A stretch of 64,000 nt of DNA. It comes from an uncultured Bacteroidia bacterium (lineage in GTDB: Bacteria; Bacteroidota; Bacteroidia; Bacteroidales; F082). The translations under genes and the position numbers were made by a program. The notes under the pieces were generated by a model. It searched no databases and was not told where the DNA came from. It was given only the letters and a program-made list of their open reading frames with translations. Shown here piece by piece: positions 44,357-53,701 of the stretch. Within the stretch, counting starts at the first letter, position 1. Each line of letters begins with the position of its first letter. The stretch is from the NCBI GenBank assembly GCA_902801625.1, contig CADCJI010000008.1, positions 62,001 through 126,000 of the forward strand, written 5' to 3'.

Positions 44357-45202
44357 ATGGAGACGCAAATGCTTGAAAGTACAAAAACAGAAGTGGAAAA
44401 TGCTGTTAATAGGGCATTTGAATTAGCTAGATTATTGTCTCAAAGTAGTTTTAGATTGTTTTTGGCCCTTGGGGATTATTTCGAGATTTTTGAAAGTACT
44501 AATGAGTCTCCATATGTGATAGAAAATGTAGATGACATTCGATATGACACAAATAGAATAAAGTTTCTAACTCGTTATCTTCATAATCATTATGAAACAG
44601 GAGGCTTCTCGTATCAGGACGCAAATGGAATTGATTGCATTACAATAGAGTTGATGATATATTCTCAAATGTGGGAATCCGACTTTTTCTTGAAAACATT
44701 AGCGAGATTGGCTTCATTGGCTATAGGAGAAAAATACCTATGGAATCCTTTTGAGAAAGAAACTTTGGAGAAAAAAGAATTGAGTAATTGGACTTGGGTA
44801 CATCGGAGAATTATACATCCTCTTATAAATAAAGGAGTGGCATTAGGCAATTTAATAAATGAATGCTATTGCCCAAATTTACGACATAGTTTTGCTCACT
44901 CTATTTATGAAATAAGCGAACAATCCAAGGAAATAAATTACTTCGGTTTTAATCGACCCGAACAAAAGAGGAAAAGGCTGTTTTATCCCCAAAAGTCATA
45001 TAGTTTGTCTTTCTCAGATTTTCAAGTTAAATTTCTCAAATCAGCTCATCTTTCATATTATATGAACACCCTCTTAAACCAATACAGGTATCTTGAATTG
45101 AACAAGCTCCATTCTATTGAAAAGATTGAACTTCCTAACGGGCATACTGTGGGGATAAAAGTTATTCAAGAGTTTGGAATTAATAAATTCATTTTTGAAT
45201 AA
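44357..45202 (+). CDS. All-helical protein with HEPN-like R-x4-H motif (island)
   Basis: A 281-residue protein, predominantly helical by composition, without signal peptide or membrane segment. Near residues 175-182 it reads 'LRHSFAHS', giving Arg176-x4-His181, the spacing of the catalytic R-x4-6-H motif of HEPN ribonucleases (often R-N-x-x-x-H). Only this motif and the helical content support HEPN; the fold is not proven. It has its own -7 box. The ATG at 44357 is preferred to an upstream TTG. Lying between the membrane operon and an AAA ATPase, it could be the effector of the island. Confidence 0.55.
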   Translation: METQMLESTKTEVENAVNRAFELARLLSQSSFRLFLALGDYFEIFESTNESPYVIENVDDIRYDTNRIKFLTRYLHNHYETGGFSYQDANGIDCITIELMIYSQMWESDFFLKTLARLASLAIGEKYLWNPFEKETLEKKELSNWTWVHRRIIHPLINKGVALGNLINECYCPNLRHSFAHSIYEISEQSKEINYFGFNRPEQKRKRLFYPQKSYSLSFSDFQVKFLKSAHLSYYMNTLLNQYRYLELNKLHSIEKIELPNGHTVGIKVIQEFGINKFIFE

Positions 45203-45233
45203 TTTAGCAACCGATCTCAAATACTTTGGCTTT

Positions 45234-46499
45234 TCATTGTTGTGCCAGAGGGACAATCCATTTCGACATCGGCATAACTTCTATCCTTAACCCATCTTTC
45301 TCTATAGTGCGTTCCTCATTGTTCGTCACGATGACAAGGTTGCTGCAATTCAATTCCTCTGCACATTCCGTAAGGCTGTCAACCTCGCGTTTCTCTGTCT
45401 TGGGGCTACTCAAATCATAGCACACCTGCACTAATTGGTCTATATGTGTACCTTTGCGCAAGACGAAATCCACCTCCTTGTCGTTGCGCGAACGATAATA
45501 AAACATCGTCCTATCGGGATCATACCCATTCCGCAACAATTCGACGAACACCTGGTTTTCAAGCAATCGCCCCAAGTTGTCACTCAAAGAGAATGCCTTG
45601 GCGGCAACAAAGCCATTGTCAACCACATAAACTTTCCTCGGTGCCTTTTTCATTATCTTTAACTTGTTGTTGTAACGTGGCAAATAATAGAATAGGTAAG
45701 GCTCGTGCAGATAGTCCATGTACTTTTTGGTCGTGTTGACGCTGGAGAAGCCTAATTCATCCGTTAGTTCACTGGCGCTCAAAGGATTGCAGAAATTGGA
45801 GACCAAATACAGGGCCAGGTCGTTTAAGTCCGTGACGTTTCTGACATTGTGACGCTTTGCCACATCCTTCCACACGATGGAATCAAACAATGTATCAAGG
45901 TAGGTACGTGTCAGTTGTCGCGATGCCACTACCTCTGGATAACCGCCATTCCTCATATAATCGTCCATCAGTGCAGAGGCGTCTGCTTGTTGTTCAGGAT
46001 TCAGCATGCGGAGGTCCAATTTATTCCAATCGAAAAACTCCTCAAGACTGAACGGCAACATCTCAACCTTTAAGTACTTTCCTGTCAGTGCCGTAGCCAT
46101 CTCGCTCGAAAGCATCTTGGCGTTGCTTCCCGTGATGACAAGATTTTTCCCTTGTCTGTATAGCTCACTAACCCATAAATCCCATGCATCAAGATTCTGT
46201 ACCTCGTCGAGAAGAAGATACTCGTAACCAGAATAGACATCATCCAGCATCCGCATGACCAGGTTGGCATCCCATGCATCCAACAACTGCTGACTATCAA
46301 AGTTTAAGTAGGCAAAATTCCTGTCCCGCAACATCAGCAGAGCCTGTGTAGATTTGCCCACACGCCGAGGTCCCGTTATCAACTTAATAAGATGACTGTC
46401 CAACAACATTTCAGTATCTTGGTTGATCCGCCGTGTCAGATAAGGACGCGACAACAGTTCATCACGCTCTTTTCTTTGATTCAGAATGATTGTCTTCAT
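45234..46499 (-). CDS. AAA_14/DUF4143 ATPase
   Basis: A 421-residue ATPase. Walker A 'TGPRRVGKSTQ' (about residues 42-52), Walker B 'YEYLLLDEVQN' (about 91-101), sensor-1 'LVITGSNAKML' and a C-terminal DUF4143 part ending in a PD-(D/E)XK-like core 'YYRSRNDKEVDFVLRK'. This family is common in Bacteroidota, with no settled function; several members sit in mobile or defence regions. It is convergent with the HEPN-like gene and has a good promoter. Confidence 0.92.
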   Translation of the reverse strand: MKTIILNQRKERDELLSRPYLTRRINQDTEMLLDSHLIKLITGPRRVGKSTQALLMLRDRNFAYLNFDSQQLLDAWDANLVMRMLDDVYSGYEYLLLDEVQNLDAWDLWVSELYRQGKNLVITGSNAKMLSSEMATALTGKYLKVEMLPFSLEEFFDWNKLDLRMLNPEQQADASALMDDYMRNGGYPEVVASRQLTRTYLDTLFDSIVWKDVAKRHNVRNVTDLNDLALYLVSNFCNPLSASELTDELGFSSVNTTKKYMDYLHEPYLFYYLPRYNNKLKIMKKAPRKVYVVDNGFVAAKAFSLSDNLGRLLENQVFVELLRNGYDPDRTMFYYRSRNDKEVDFVLRKGTHIDQLVQVCYDLSSPKTEKREVDSLTECAEELNCSNLVIVTNNEERTIEKDGLRIEVMPMSKWIVPLAQQ

Positions 46500-46522
46500 A
46501 TTCTATTATCATATTTTGCCGA

Positions 46523-46552
46523 CAAAAATACCACTTTTTATTCAATTTTCAA
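46523..46552 (-). promoter_or_regulatory. Promoter of the AAA ATPase gene
   Basis: On the minus strand TTG (46552-46550), a 19-base spacer and TATTTTTG (46530-46523), 23 bases before the ATG. Confidence 0.7.
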
Positions 46553-46720
46553 CTCCTATTGCACAAAAAATGTACTTTTTTATGCAGTACAGCGTATTTA
46601 TTGCATAAAATCGGAAGTTTTCGCACGATAATCCGAACTATCGCCATCTTAAAACCATGCAAAATAGTTACTTTCCTCTGCCTTTTTGACACATTTTTCC
46701 GACAATTCACGGAAAATCCG

Positions 46721-46728
46721 TACCTTTG
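46721..46728 (+). promoter_or_regulatory. -7 box of secA
   Basis: TACCTTTG preceded by TTCACGGAAAA, the same upstream block as in both divergent promoter cassettes (16060 and 18290). Confidence 0.6.
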
Positions 46729-46757
46729 CACGAATTTTGCGCAAGCCGCAATCATCT

Positions 46758-46792
46758 AATTGTAAATTATCAATTTTCAACTATCAATTACA
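46758..46792 (+). repeat. Heptamer array in front of secA
   Basis: Five consecutive 7-base units (AATTGTA, AATTATC, AATTTTC, AACTATC, AATTACA) ending five bases before the ATG. The remaining part of the 46500-46797 gap is AT-rich and holds only the two promoters. Confidence 0.7.
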
Positions 46793-46797
46793 AATAA

Positions 46798-49700
46798 ATG
46801 GGATTTCTAAAGAAACTCTTCGGCGACAAGGCCTCACGCGACAACAAGGCCCTACAGCCCATACTCGAAAAAACCCTCAAGGCTTACGAACAAATCGAGA
46901 AACTCGACATCGACAGCCTGAGACATAAAACCGTAGAATTCAAGGAATACATCAAGAGTAAGACCGCTGCCGAAGTGGCCGAAATCGCCGAGCTGAAAGC
47001 CAAGGCCGAAGCCAACTTCGACATGGATCCCGACGAGAAGGAGAAGCTCTACACCCAGATTGACAAGCTTGAGAAACAGGAGCTTGACCATATCGAGGAA
47101 GCACTGAACGACATCCTTCCCGAAGCATTCTCCGTAGTAAAAGCAGCTGCCAAGTACTTCTGCGAACATGAGACCGTGGTGGTGACTGCCACAGACCTCG
47201 ACCGCGAGCTGGCCGCCAAATATGATCATGTCACCATTGAAGGCGACAAGGCCTACTACAAGAACAGCTGGATGGCCGGCGGCAACATGGTGACTTGGGA
47301 CATGGTACACTACGACTGCCAAATCATCGGTGGTATCGTGCTGCACCAAGGTAAAATCGCCGAGATGGCCACTGGTGAAGGTAAGACCCTCGTGGCTACC
47401 CTGCCCGTCTACCTCAATGCCTTGGCAGGCAAGGGCGTGCATGTGGTTACCGTGAACGACTACCTGGCCAAACGTGACTCCGAGTGGATGGGCGCGATGT
47501 ATGAATTCCTCGGCCTCACCGTCGACTGCATCGACAAGCATGAGCCTAACTCGGCCGCCCGTCGCCGCGCCTACAACTGCGACATCACCTACGGTACCAA
47601 CAACGAGTTCGGCTTCGACTACCTGCGTGACAACATGACAGGCAATCCTGAAGAGCTGGTGCAACGCCAACATCACTACGCCATCGTCGACGAGGTCGAC
47701 TCGGTGTTGATTGACGATGCCCGTACGCCTTTGATCATCAGCGGTCCCACACCGCGCGGTGACCAACAGGAATTCGACGAGTTGAAACCTGATGTCGTCA
47801 AGTTGTACGAAGCCCAAAAGCGTTATGTGACGACGATTTTGGCCGAGGCCAAACGCATCCTCACCGACCCCAACGCCACCGAGGACGATAAGAAACATGG
47901 TGCCGACCAACTCTTCCGTGCCTATCGTGGTTTGCCCAAGAACAACGCTCTCATTAAGTTCCTCAGCGAGGATGGCATGAAGAGCCTGATGCAGAAGACC
48001 GAGGGCTTCTACATGCAGAACCGCAATGAAAACATGCACATCATCGACGACGAACTGTATTTCGTCATCGACGAGAAACTGAATACCGTTGTCCTCACCG
48101 ACAAGGGCAGTGAGCAACTGGCACAAGCCTACAACGACCCATCCTTCTTCATCATCCCCGATGTAGGTAGCGAGATTGCCGAGTTGGAGCACTCCGACCT
48201 GAGCAACGACGAAAAGGTACTGCGCAAAGCCGAGCTGATGCGTAACTTCGCTGAAAAGTCGGAGCGTCTGCACACCGTACAACAACTATTGAAAGCTTAC
48301 ACCCTGTTTGAGAAGGACGTTGACTATGTCATCATCGACAACAAGGTCAAAATCGTGGACGAACAGACGGGTCGTATCATGGAAGGCCGACGTTGGAGCG
48401 ACGGTCTGCACCAAGCCGTGGAAGCCAAGGAAAACGTGAAGGTGGAAGCCGCCACACAGACCTACGCCACCATCACCTTGCAGAACTATTTCCGCATGTA
48501 CCACAAGCTGGCTGGTATGACCGGTACCGCTGAGACGGAGGCTGGTGAGTTCTGGGACATCTACAAACTCGATGTGGTGGTCATCCCGACCAACCGTCCC
48601 ATTGCCCGTATCGACCAAGAGGACATGCTTTATAAGACAAAGCGCGAGAAATACAACGCCATCATTGACGAAATCCAGCGGTTGGTTAACGAAGGTCGCC
48701 CCGTGTTGGTGGGTACCACCTCGGTCGAGGTCTCTGAGTTGCTTAGCCGTATGTTGACACGTAAAGGCATTCCGCACAATGTGTTGAACGCTAAGTTGCA
48801 CTTCAAGGAAGCCCAAATCGTCAAGGAAGCTGGTCAGGCAGGCACTGTGACCATCGCCACCAACATGGCAGGTCGTGGTACCGACATCAAGTTGGGACCT
48901 GGCGTGAAGGAAGCCGGTGGTTTGGCCATCATCGGCACCGAGCGCCACGAATCCCGCCGTGTCGACCGTCAGCTGCGCGGTCGTTCCGGCCGTCAAGGTG
49001 ACCCCGGTAGCTCACAATTCTACATCTCTTTGGAAGACAACCTGATGCGTCTGTTCGGCTCTGAGCGTATGGCCACCATGATGGACCGTATAGGTATTCA
49101 GGAAGGCGAAGTCATCCAGCACTCGATGATGACCAAACAGATTGAGAAAGCTCAGAAGAAAGTGGAAGAGAACCACTTTGGTGTGCGTAAGCATCTGTTG
49201 GAATACGACGACGTGATGAACGCACAACGCGAGGTCATCTACAAGAAACGCCGTCACGCCTTATTTGGAGAACGCCTCTCCATCGACATCAACAACATGA
49301 TGTACGACTTTGGCGAGAAGCTCATTGAGGAATTCCAAGATGCCAAAGACTACGAAGGCCTCAAGATGGAATTGCTTTCGAGCATGGGCATCGAGCCTCC
49401 TTTCAGTGAAGAAGAGTTCGATAGAATGAAGACCAAAGAGTTGGCCGAAAAGTTGTTTGATGCCGCTTTGGAGCATTATAAGGAGAAGGCTCGTATCATC
49501 GGTGAAAAGACGTTGCCAGTCATCAAGAATGTGTATGAGAACCAGACGCATTTCGAGAACATCGCCATCCCGATTACTGACGGTAAGCGTGGCATGAATG
49601 TCATCGTCAACTTGAAGAAGGCTGTTGAAAACGGTGCACGCGAAGTGAACCTCTGCATCGAGAAGAGCATCACCCTCGGCCTCATCGACAACGCTTGGAA

Positions 49701-50100
49701 GGAACACCTCCGCGAGCTCGACGACTTGAAGGAATCGGTGCAAAATGCTTCTTACGAACAGAAAGACCCGTTGGTCATCTATAAGTTGGAGTCATTCAAC
49801 CTGTTCAAGGCCATGTTGGAGAAAATCAACGAAGATGTCATCTCCTTCTTGATGCGTGCCGACATCCCGACACAAGACCCGAACACCGTTCGTGAGTCAC
49901 GCGGTCCGCAAGGCATCGACAAGTCGAAGATCCGTGAGCAGCGTCAAGACCTGCTGGCACAGTCGCACAGCGACACGCAACAGCGGACGATTACCCAGCC
50001 CATCCATGTGGAGAAGAAAGTGGGCCGCAACGACCCATGCCCCTGCGGAAGCGGCAAGAAGTACAAGAACTGCCACGGACGCTTAGAGGCTGCGGAGTAA
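46798..50100 (+). CDS. secA: Preprotein translocase ATPase SecA
   Basis: A 1100-residue motor that drives proteins through SecYEG. Walker A '[11 protein letters not shown]' (about 192), DEVD box '[15 protein letters not shown]' (about 297), the preprotein cross-linking region, '[13 protein letters not shown]' and '[14 protein letters not shown]' of NBD2, and a C-terminal zinc-binding SEC-C motif '[19 protein letters not shown]' (about 1078-1096). The length is that of Bacteroidota SecA, which has an insertion in NBD1 compared with E. coli (901 residues). A terminator follows. Confidence 0.97.
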   Translation: MGFLKKLFGDKASRDNKALQPILEKTLKAYEQIEKLDIDSLRHKTVEFKEYIKSKTAAEVAEIAELKAKAEANFDMDPDEKEKLYTQIDKLEKQELDHIEEALNDILPEAFSVVKAAAKYFCEHETVVVTATDLDRELAAKYDHVTIEGDKAYYKNSWMAGGNMVTWDMVHYDCQIIGGIVLHQGKIAEMATGEGKTLVATLPVYLNALAGKGVHVVTVNDYLAKRDSEWMGAMYEFLGLTVDCIDKHEPNSAARRRAYNCDITYGTNNEFGFDYLRDNMTGNPEELVQRQHHYAIVDEVDSVLIDDARTPLIISGPTPRGDQQEFDELKPDVVKLYEAQKRYVTTILAEAKRILTDPNATEDDKKHGADQLFRAYRGLPKNNALIKFLSEDGMKSLMQKTEGFYMQNRNENMHIIDDELYFVIDEKLNTVVLTDKGSEQLAQAYNDPSFFIIPDVGSEIAELEHSDLSNDEKVLRKAELMRNFAEKSERLHTVQQLLKAYTLFEKDVDYVIIDNKVKIVDEQTGRIMEGRRWSDGLHQAVEAKENVKVEAATQTYATITLQNYFRMYHKLAGMTGTAETEAGEFWDIYKLDVVVIPTNRPIARIDQEDMLYKTKREKYNAIIDEIQRLVNEGRPVLVGTTSVEVSELLSRMLTRKGIPHNVLNAKLHFKEAQIVKEAGQAGTVTIATNMAGRGTDIKLGPGVKEAGGLAIIGTERHESRRVDRQLRGRSGRQGDPGSSQFYISLEDNLMRLFGSERMATMMDRIGIQEGEVIQHSMMTKQIEKAQKKVEENHFGVRKHLLEYDDVMNAQREVIYKKRRHALFGERLSIDINNMMYDFGEKLIEEFQDAKDYEGLKMELLSSMGIEPPFSEEEFDRMKTKELAEKLFDAALEHYKEKARIIGEKTLPVIKNVYENQTHFENIAIPITDGKRGMNVIVNLKKAVENGAREVNLCIEKSITLGLIDNAWKEHLRELDDLKESVQNASYEQKDPLVIYKLESFNLFKAMLEKINEDVISFLMRADIPTQDPNTVRESRGPQGIDKSKIREQRQDLLAQSHSDTQQRTITQPIHVEKKVGRNDPCPCGSGKKYKNCHGRLEAAE

Positions 50101-50124
50101 GTATATTTGAACGATAAAAGGGAC

Positions 50125-50160
50125 AAGCCTGTTCGTAGATCGAACAGGCTTTTTTCTTTC
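50125..50160 (+). terminator. Terminator after secA
   Basis: An 11-bp perfect stem (50125-50135 with 50141-50151), TAGAT loop, T-rich tail. Confidence 0.92.
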
Positions 50161-50198
50161 AAAAAACAAAACATGAAAGCTATTTGAAGAAAAAAAGT

Positions 50199-50206
50199 TA
50201 TTTTTG
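50199..50206 (+). promoter_or_regulatory. -7 box of the mntA-hepT module
   Basis: TATTTTTG, 25 bases before the mntA ATG. No clear -33 element at normal spacing. Confidence 0.45.
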
Positions 50207-50231
50207 CCCACGTAAAACACGCACCAAAGCC

Positions 50232-50531
50232 ATGAGCACACAAACCATGACAGAATTGATAGCCCAATACTTTAAGACGCAACCCGTTTTGAAGGCATGG
50301 TTGTTTGGGTCGTTTTCGAGAGGCGAAGAGACTCCAGAAAGCGATGTTGATATCCTCGTAAGGTATGATGAAAACGCAAGGATTTCGCTGCTTACCATCT
50401 CCCATATGATGGGTGTTCTGGAGAAACTCATTCACCGTCGTGTTGACCTTGTGGAAGAAGGCTGCTTGCTTCCCTTTGCAGAAGAAACCGCCAACCGAGA
50501 CAAAATCCTGATTTATGAGAGAGAGAATTAG
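50232..50531 (+). CDS. mntA: MntA-type minimal nucleotidyltransferase antitoxin
   Basis: A 99-residue protein with the pol-beta-type nucleotidyltransferase motif 'GSFSRGEETPESDVDILV' (about residues 26-43: G-S-x10-D-x-D). MntA proteins silence HepT toxins by adding AMP residues to them. The start at 50232 follows a -7 box; the upstream in-frame Met at 50184 lies before the box. The gene overlaps hepT by 17 bases, so the two are co-translated. Confidence 0.9.
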   Translation: MSTQTMTELIAQYFKTQPVLKAWLFGSFSRGEETPESDVDILVRYDENARISLLTISHMMGVLEKLIHRRVDLVEEGCLLPFAEETANRDKILIYEREN

Positions 50532-50880
50532 AGACAAAGAGCGGCTGGAGCACATACTTAAGTCCGTCAACGTGCTACTTGAATACAAAGACAAGTATTC
50601 TTATGAAATAGTGTCATCCGACCCAATTGTATTCTATGGTTTCGTGAAACATGTTGAAATCATTGGCGAAGCGGTTTACATGCTCACCAAAGAATACCGT
50701 GCCGAACACGATGCATTGGCGTGGGATGACATAGAGAGAATGCGGCATGTTTTGGTGCACGGGTATTACAGGATTCGTCCAAATCAATTATGGGAAACCA
50801 TCAAAAATGACATTCCTCCAATGAAACCCATTATCGAGCAATTGATTGAGGAATGTGATAGTCAAAACACTGAATCTTAA
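50515..50880 (+). CDS. hepT: HepT-like HEPN toxin (DUF86)
   Basis: A 121-residue helical protein with 'MRHVLVHGYYRI': Arg77-x4-His82-x-Tyr84, the R-x4-H-x-Y signature of HepT, whose His/Arg pair is the RNase centre and whose Tyr is the site AMPylated by MntA. Upstream overlap with mntA gives the usual toxin-antitoxin pair. Its stop lies inside the heptamer array that leads into pyrH. Confidence 0.9.
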   Translation: MRERIRDKERLEHILKSVNVLLEYKDKYSYEIVSSDPIVFYGFVKHVEIIGEAVYMLTKEYRAEHDALAWDDIERMRHVLVHGYYRIRPNQLWETIKNDIPPMKPIIEQLIEECDSQNTES

Positions 50881-50918
50881 ATCTTAAATCTTGAATTTTG
50901 AATCTTAAATCTTAAATC
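50873..50918 (+). repeat. Heptamer array between hepT and pyrH
   Basis: Six and a half perfect-phase units (AATCTTA, AATCTTA, AATCTTG, AATTTTG, AATCTTA, AATCTTA, AATC) run from inside the hepT stop to the base before the pyrH ATG. They fill the whole gap and leave no Shine-Dalgarno. Confidence 0.85.
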
Positions 50919-51626
50919 ATGAAATACAATCGAGTACTCCTGAAACTTAGTGGCGAGGCCCTGATGGGCAGTCAGCAATACGGCATCGACCCGCAACGCT
51001 TAAACGAATATGCCGATGAGATCATCGAAGCCGCAAAGGCTGGCGTGCAAATCGGAATCGTCATCGGTGGCGGCAACATCTATCGCGGCCTGCAAGGTGC
51101 CTCAAAGGGCATGGACCGCATCCAAGGCGACTACATGGGCATGCTTGCCACCGTCATCAACTCGATGGCCATGCAATCGACTTTGCAGAGCAAAGGCCAA
51201 AAAGCCACTTTGCTTGCTGGTCTTTACATCGACCGAATCGCCGACACGATGAGCAGCGCCAAGGCCATCCGTCTGCTTGAGGAAGGCCACATCGTGGTGA
51301 TGGGTGCCGGCACAGGCAACCCCTTCTTCACCACCGACACAGGTTCCGCATTACGCGCCGTGGAGATCAAAGCTGACATCATCCTGAAAGGCACCCGCGT
51401 GGATGGCATCTACACCGCCGACCCAGAGAAAGACCCGACAGCGACCAAGTTCGAGCACATCACCTACGACGAGGCCTACCAACGCAACCTGAAGGTGATG
51501 GACATGACCGCCTTCACCATGTGCAAGGAGAACGACATGCCGATGTATGTGTTCGACATGAACACACGCGGTAACTTGATGAAGGTGTTGCGCGGCGAGA
51601 ACATCGGAACGCTGGTCACCAAGTAA
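50919..51626 (+). CDS. pyrH: UMP kinase
   Basis: A 235-residue hexameric kinase phosphorylating UMP to UDP. 'LLKLSGEALMG' at the N-terminus, 'GIVIGGGNIYRGLQG' (about 46-60), 'GAGTGNPFFTTDTGSALRAVEI' (about 130-151) and 'VDGIYTADP' mark the amino-acid-kinase fold. In many bacteria it is next to frr; here a palindromic repeat and a membrane glycosyltransferase lie between. It has no visible promoter of its own and may be read from the mntA-hepT promoter. Confidence 0.96.
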   Translation: MKYNRVLLKLSGEALMGSQQYGIDPQRLNEYADEIIEAAKAGVQIGIVIGGGNIYRGLQGASKGMDRIQGDYMGMLATVINSMAMQSTLQSKGQKATLLAGLYIDRIADTMSSAKAIRLLEEGHIVVMGAGTGNPFFTTDTGSALRAVEIKADIILKGTRVDGIYTADPEKDPTATKFEHITYDEAYQRNLKVMDMTAFTMCKENDMPMYVFDMNTRGNLMKVLRGENIGTLVTK

Positions 51627-51640
51627 AACCCTATCGAATA

Positions 51641-51726
51641 CGCTTCGCGTCACTGCGAGGCACGAAGCAGTCTAGAGAACTAACCCTAGATTGCTTCGTC
51701 GTTCCTCCTCGCAATGACGCAAAGCG
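51641..51726. repeat. Palindromic intergenic element after pyrH
   Basis: Left arm 51641-51673 (GCGTCACTGCGAGGCACGAA core) and right arm 51688-51726 (TCGTTCCTCCTCGCAATGAC core) are imperfect inverse copies around a 14-base loop. The sequence 'cgtcattgcgagg-acgaagca' is a widely scattered intergenic repeat in bacteria. It may act as terminator-like spacer; it carries the first in-frame ATG of the next ORF. Confidence 0.75.
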
Positions 51727-51737
51727 CGGAAAAAAAG

Positions 51738-53630
51738 ATGAGAACAAGAAAAAACCATCTGCGCAAAAACCATAATGTGCCGAGCAAAAGGATGGATTAC
51801 ATCCTTCTTGGTGTCATTATGCTTGTGGCTGCCGTGCTTCGTTTGTGGAAACTCGGACAGGTGCCCTTCATGCACGATGAGTTCAGTGCGCTGCTGCGTA
51901 CCCGATTCGACAATTTCCACGACTTCATCCAACAGGGCATCATGCCCGACAGCCATCCTATCGGGGTGCAGTTGTTCCTTTGGGGTTGGGTGAAACTCTT
52001 CGGCTGGAGCGCGTTTTGGGTCAAGCTGCCCTTTGTGCTGATGGGTATCGGTTCAATATACCTTATTTATATTATAGGGCGACAGTGGTTCAACCGCAAG
52101 GTGGGTCTGTTCTCAGCGGCCTTCTTTGCTGTCAGCCAGTTTACGATATTTTACAGTCAATTGGCGCGACCTTATTCGGCAGGACTGTTTTTCGTCCTTT
52201 TGATGGCCGTGTTTTGGTATAAGGTCGTTTTCTGGACGAAAACGACGACAAAGGATTATGTTGGTTTCGCACTTTCAGCCTGGGCCTGCTCATTGATGCA
52301 GTATTTCTCCATCGCACAAGCGGGTCTAATATTCCTGACAGGTCTGTTTTTCTTGCCCAAAGAACGACGCAAGGCATATTGGCTCAGCGGGATAGCGGCT
52401 GTGGTTTTGTTCGCCCCTACCCTTCCTATTTTCTACCAACAGCTTTTTGTGAGCGGAAGCATCGGCGGTTGGCTGGCGGCACCCAAATCCACTTTCCTGC
52501 TCGACTTCATCCAGTACACGATGAACTACTCGCAGCTGTTCATGTTTGCCGTGGGCATTGTCATCCTTTTGCCGCTCATCTTGGGCAAACGCTGCAGGCT
52601 GCGCCAGCCCTTGCGTTGGGCCGGCATCGCTTGGTTTGTCATCATCTTTGCCATCGCGTTCATCTATTCTTTGAAGCGCGAACCTATTTTGCAACATAGC
52701 ACGCTGATTTTCAGCTATCCTTTTGTTATCATTGTGGCTTTCTCCCTGTTTGGTACGCGCACCTTATCTCCATGGCAGACCGCCCTGGTCGTTGCCGTCA
52801 TCCTCTTTGTCGGCACCGCCTCACTCATCATGGAGCGCCGCCACTACGACCTGATGTATCATCAAGGGTATGACCAGATTGCCACCGAGATGAAGCAAGA
52901 CAAAGAACAATTTGGCGACAAGATCCAGTTTGCCACCCGCACTGAAATCGGCGAGGCTGCAGAGTTCTACCAAGCGAAAACCGATATCGAGAATCGTATC
53001 GTCTACAATCGCTATAGCAACTTGGGTGAATTCAACGATTGGCTCAACGAGCACCAAAATGTGCCTATGCTTGGCTTCGGTTGGACGGATTATATCAACC
53101 CCATTTGGGAAGTCACAGCAGTGGGCAACTATCCTTATCTCATCGAGAAGAAGGACTGGTTCACCTCACGCTACCTCACCTTGAGCAAGACCCCAACAGA
53201 AGGCGCACAATATCTTCTCAATGAATTAAGTGCCGATTCCTGCTGCTACATTGAAGGCCAGGAATGGGGACAAGCCTGTTCATTCTCGTGCGACTCACTG
53301 CCGAAAGACATCGAGGCTTTGGGCGTCATCGTCCAATTCCACAACGAGGTCGAAGCCAACCAATGCGTTGCCGTCATCGAAGTTCATGATGCGGTGACTG
53401 ACTCCCTCCTTTTATGGCACAGCTCGTTGCCTGAAGATGGACATTTCCTGCCTGGCAACCATGCCGTTGCCGACGCCATCCTCTTCAGCGACGACCTCAA
53501 GCCTGAAGGCAAGAACATTAAAGCCTACCTCTGGAACCAAGGCAAAAAGCCTCTCGTTGTGACCAAGTTAAGCTATTATTTCACCAACAAAAGTCATGTA
53601 CTGACGGGATTATACGAGCCGCTCAACTAA
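51738..53630 (+). CDS. GT-C membrane glycosyltransferase (PMT/ArnT-like, GT39/GT83 type)
   Basis: A 630-residue protein with about eleven membrane segments in the first ~380 residues and a soluble C-terminal part of ~250 residues. The first outer loop carries 'PFMHDEFSALLRTRF', with the acidic pair that binds the lipid-linked sugar donor in GT-C enzymes, and 'IFYSQLARPYS' follows. It likely moves a sugar from a polyprenyl carrier to an envelope acceptor. An ATG at 51714 lies inside the palindromic repeat; 51738 (MRTRK) or 51792 (MDYIL) are better starts. Confidence 0.8.
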   Translation: MRTRKNHLRKNHNVPSKRMDYILLGVIMLVAAVLRLWKLGQVPFMHDEFSALLRTRFDNFHDFIQQGIMPDSHPIGVQLFLWGWVKLFGWSAFWVKLPFVLMGIGSIYLIYIIGRQWFNRKVGLFSAAFFAVSQFTIFYSQLARPYSAGLFFVLLMAVFWYKVVFWTKTTTKDYVGFALSAWACSLMQYFSIAQAGLIFLTGLFFLPKERRKAYWLSGIAAVVLFAPTLPIFYQQLFVSGSIGGWLAAPKSTFLLDFIQYTMNYSQLFMFAVGIVILLPLILGKRCRLRQPLRWAGIAWFVIIFAIAFIYSLKREPILQHSTLIFSYPFVIIVAFSLFGTRTLSPWQTALVVAVILFVGTASLIMERRHYDLMYHQGYDQIATEMKQDKEQFGDKIQFATRTEIGEAAEFYQAKTDIENRIVYNRYSNLGEFNDWLNEHQNVPMLGFGWTDYINPIWEVTAVGNYPYLIEKKDWFTSRYLTLSKTPTEGAQYLLNELSADSCCYIEGQEWGQACSFSCDSLPKDIEALGVIVQFHNEVEANQCVAVIEVHDAVTDSLLLWHSSLPEDGHFLPGNHAVADAILFSDDLKPEGKNIKAYLWNQGKKPLVVTKLSYYFTNKSHVLTGLYEPLN

Positions 53631-53650
53631 GAGAGAAAAATGGCAAGATT

Positions 53651-53682
53651 TTTGAGTGGAAAAAGAAAAATAATTACTTTTG
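53651..53682 (+). promoter_or_regulatory. Promoter of frr
   Basis: TTTG (53651-53654), 20-base spacer, TACTTTTG (53675-53682), 19 bases before the ATG: a near-consensus Bacteroidota promoter. Confidence 0.75.
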
Positions 53683-53701
53683 CACCAAAATTCAAACCAC
53701 T

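Noticed and set aside
44357-45202. The HEPN-like gene as a second MntA/HepT pair
   Set aside because: No nucleotidyltransferase is adjacent, the protein is more than twice the length of HepT, and the Tyr after the His motif is not in the HepT position.
46852-48996. Long open frames on the minus strand opposite secA (477 and 236 codons)
   Set aside because: Antisense shadows of secA codon bias; no signals or protein-like motifs.
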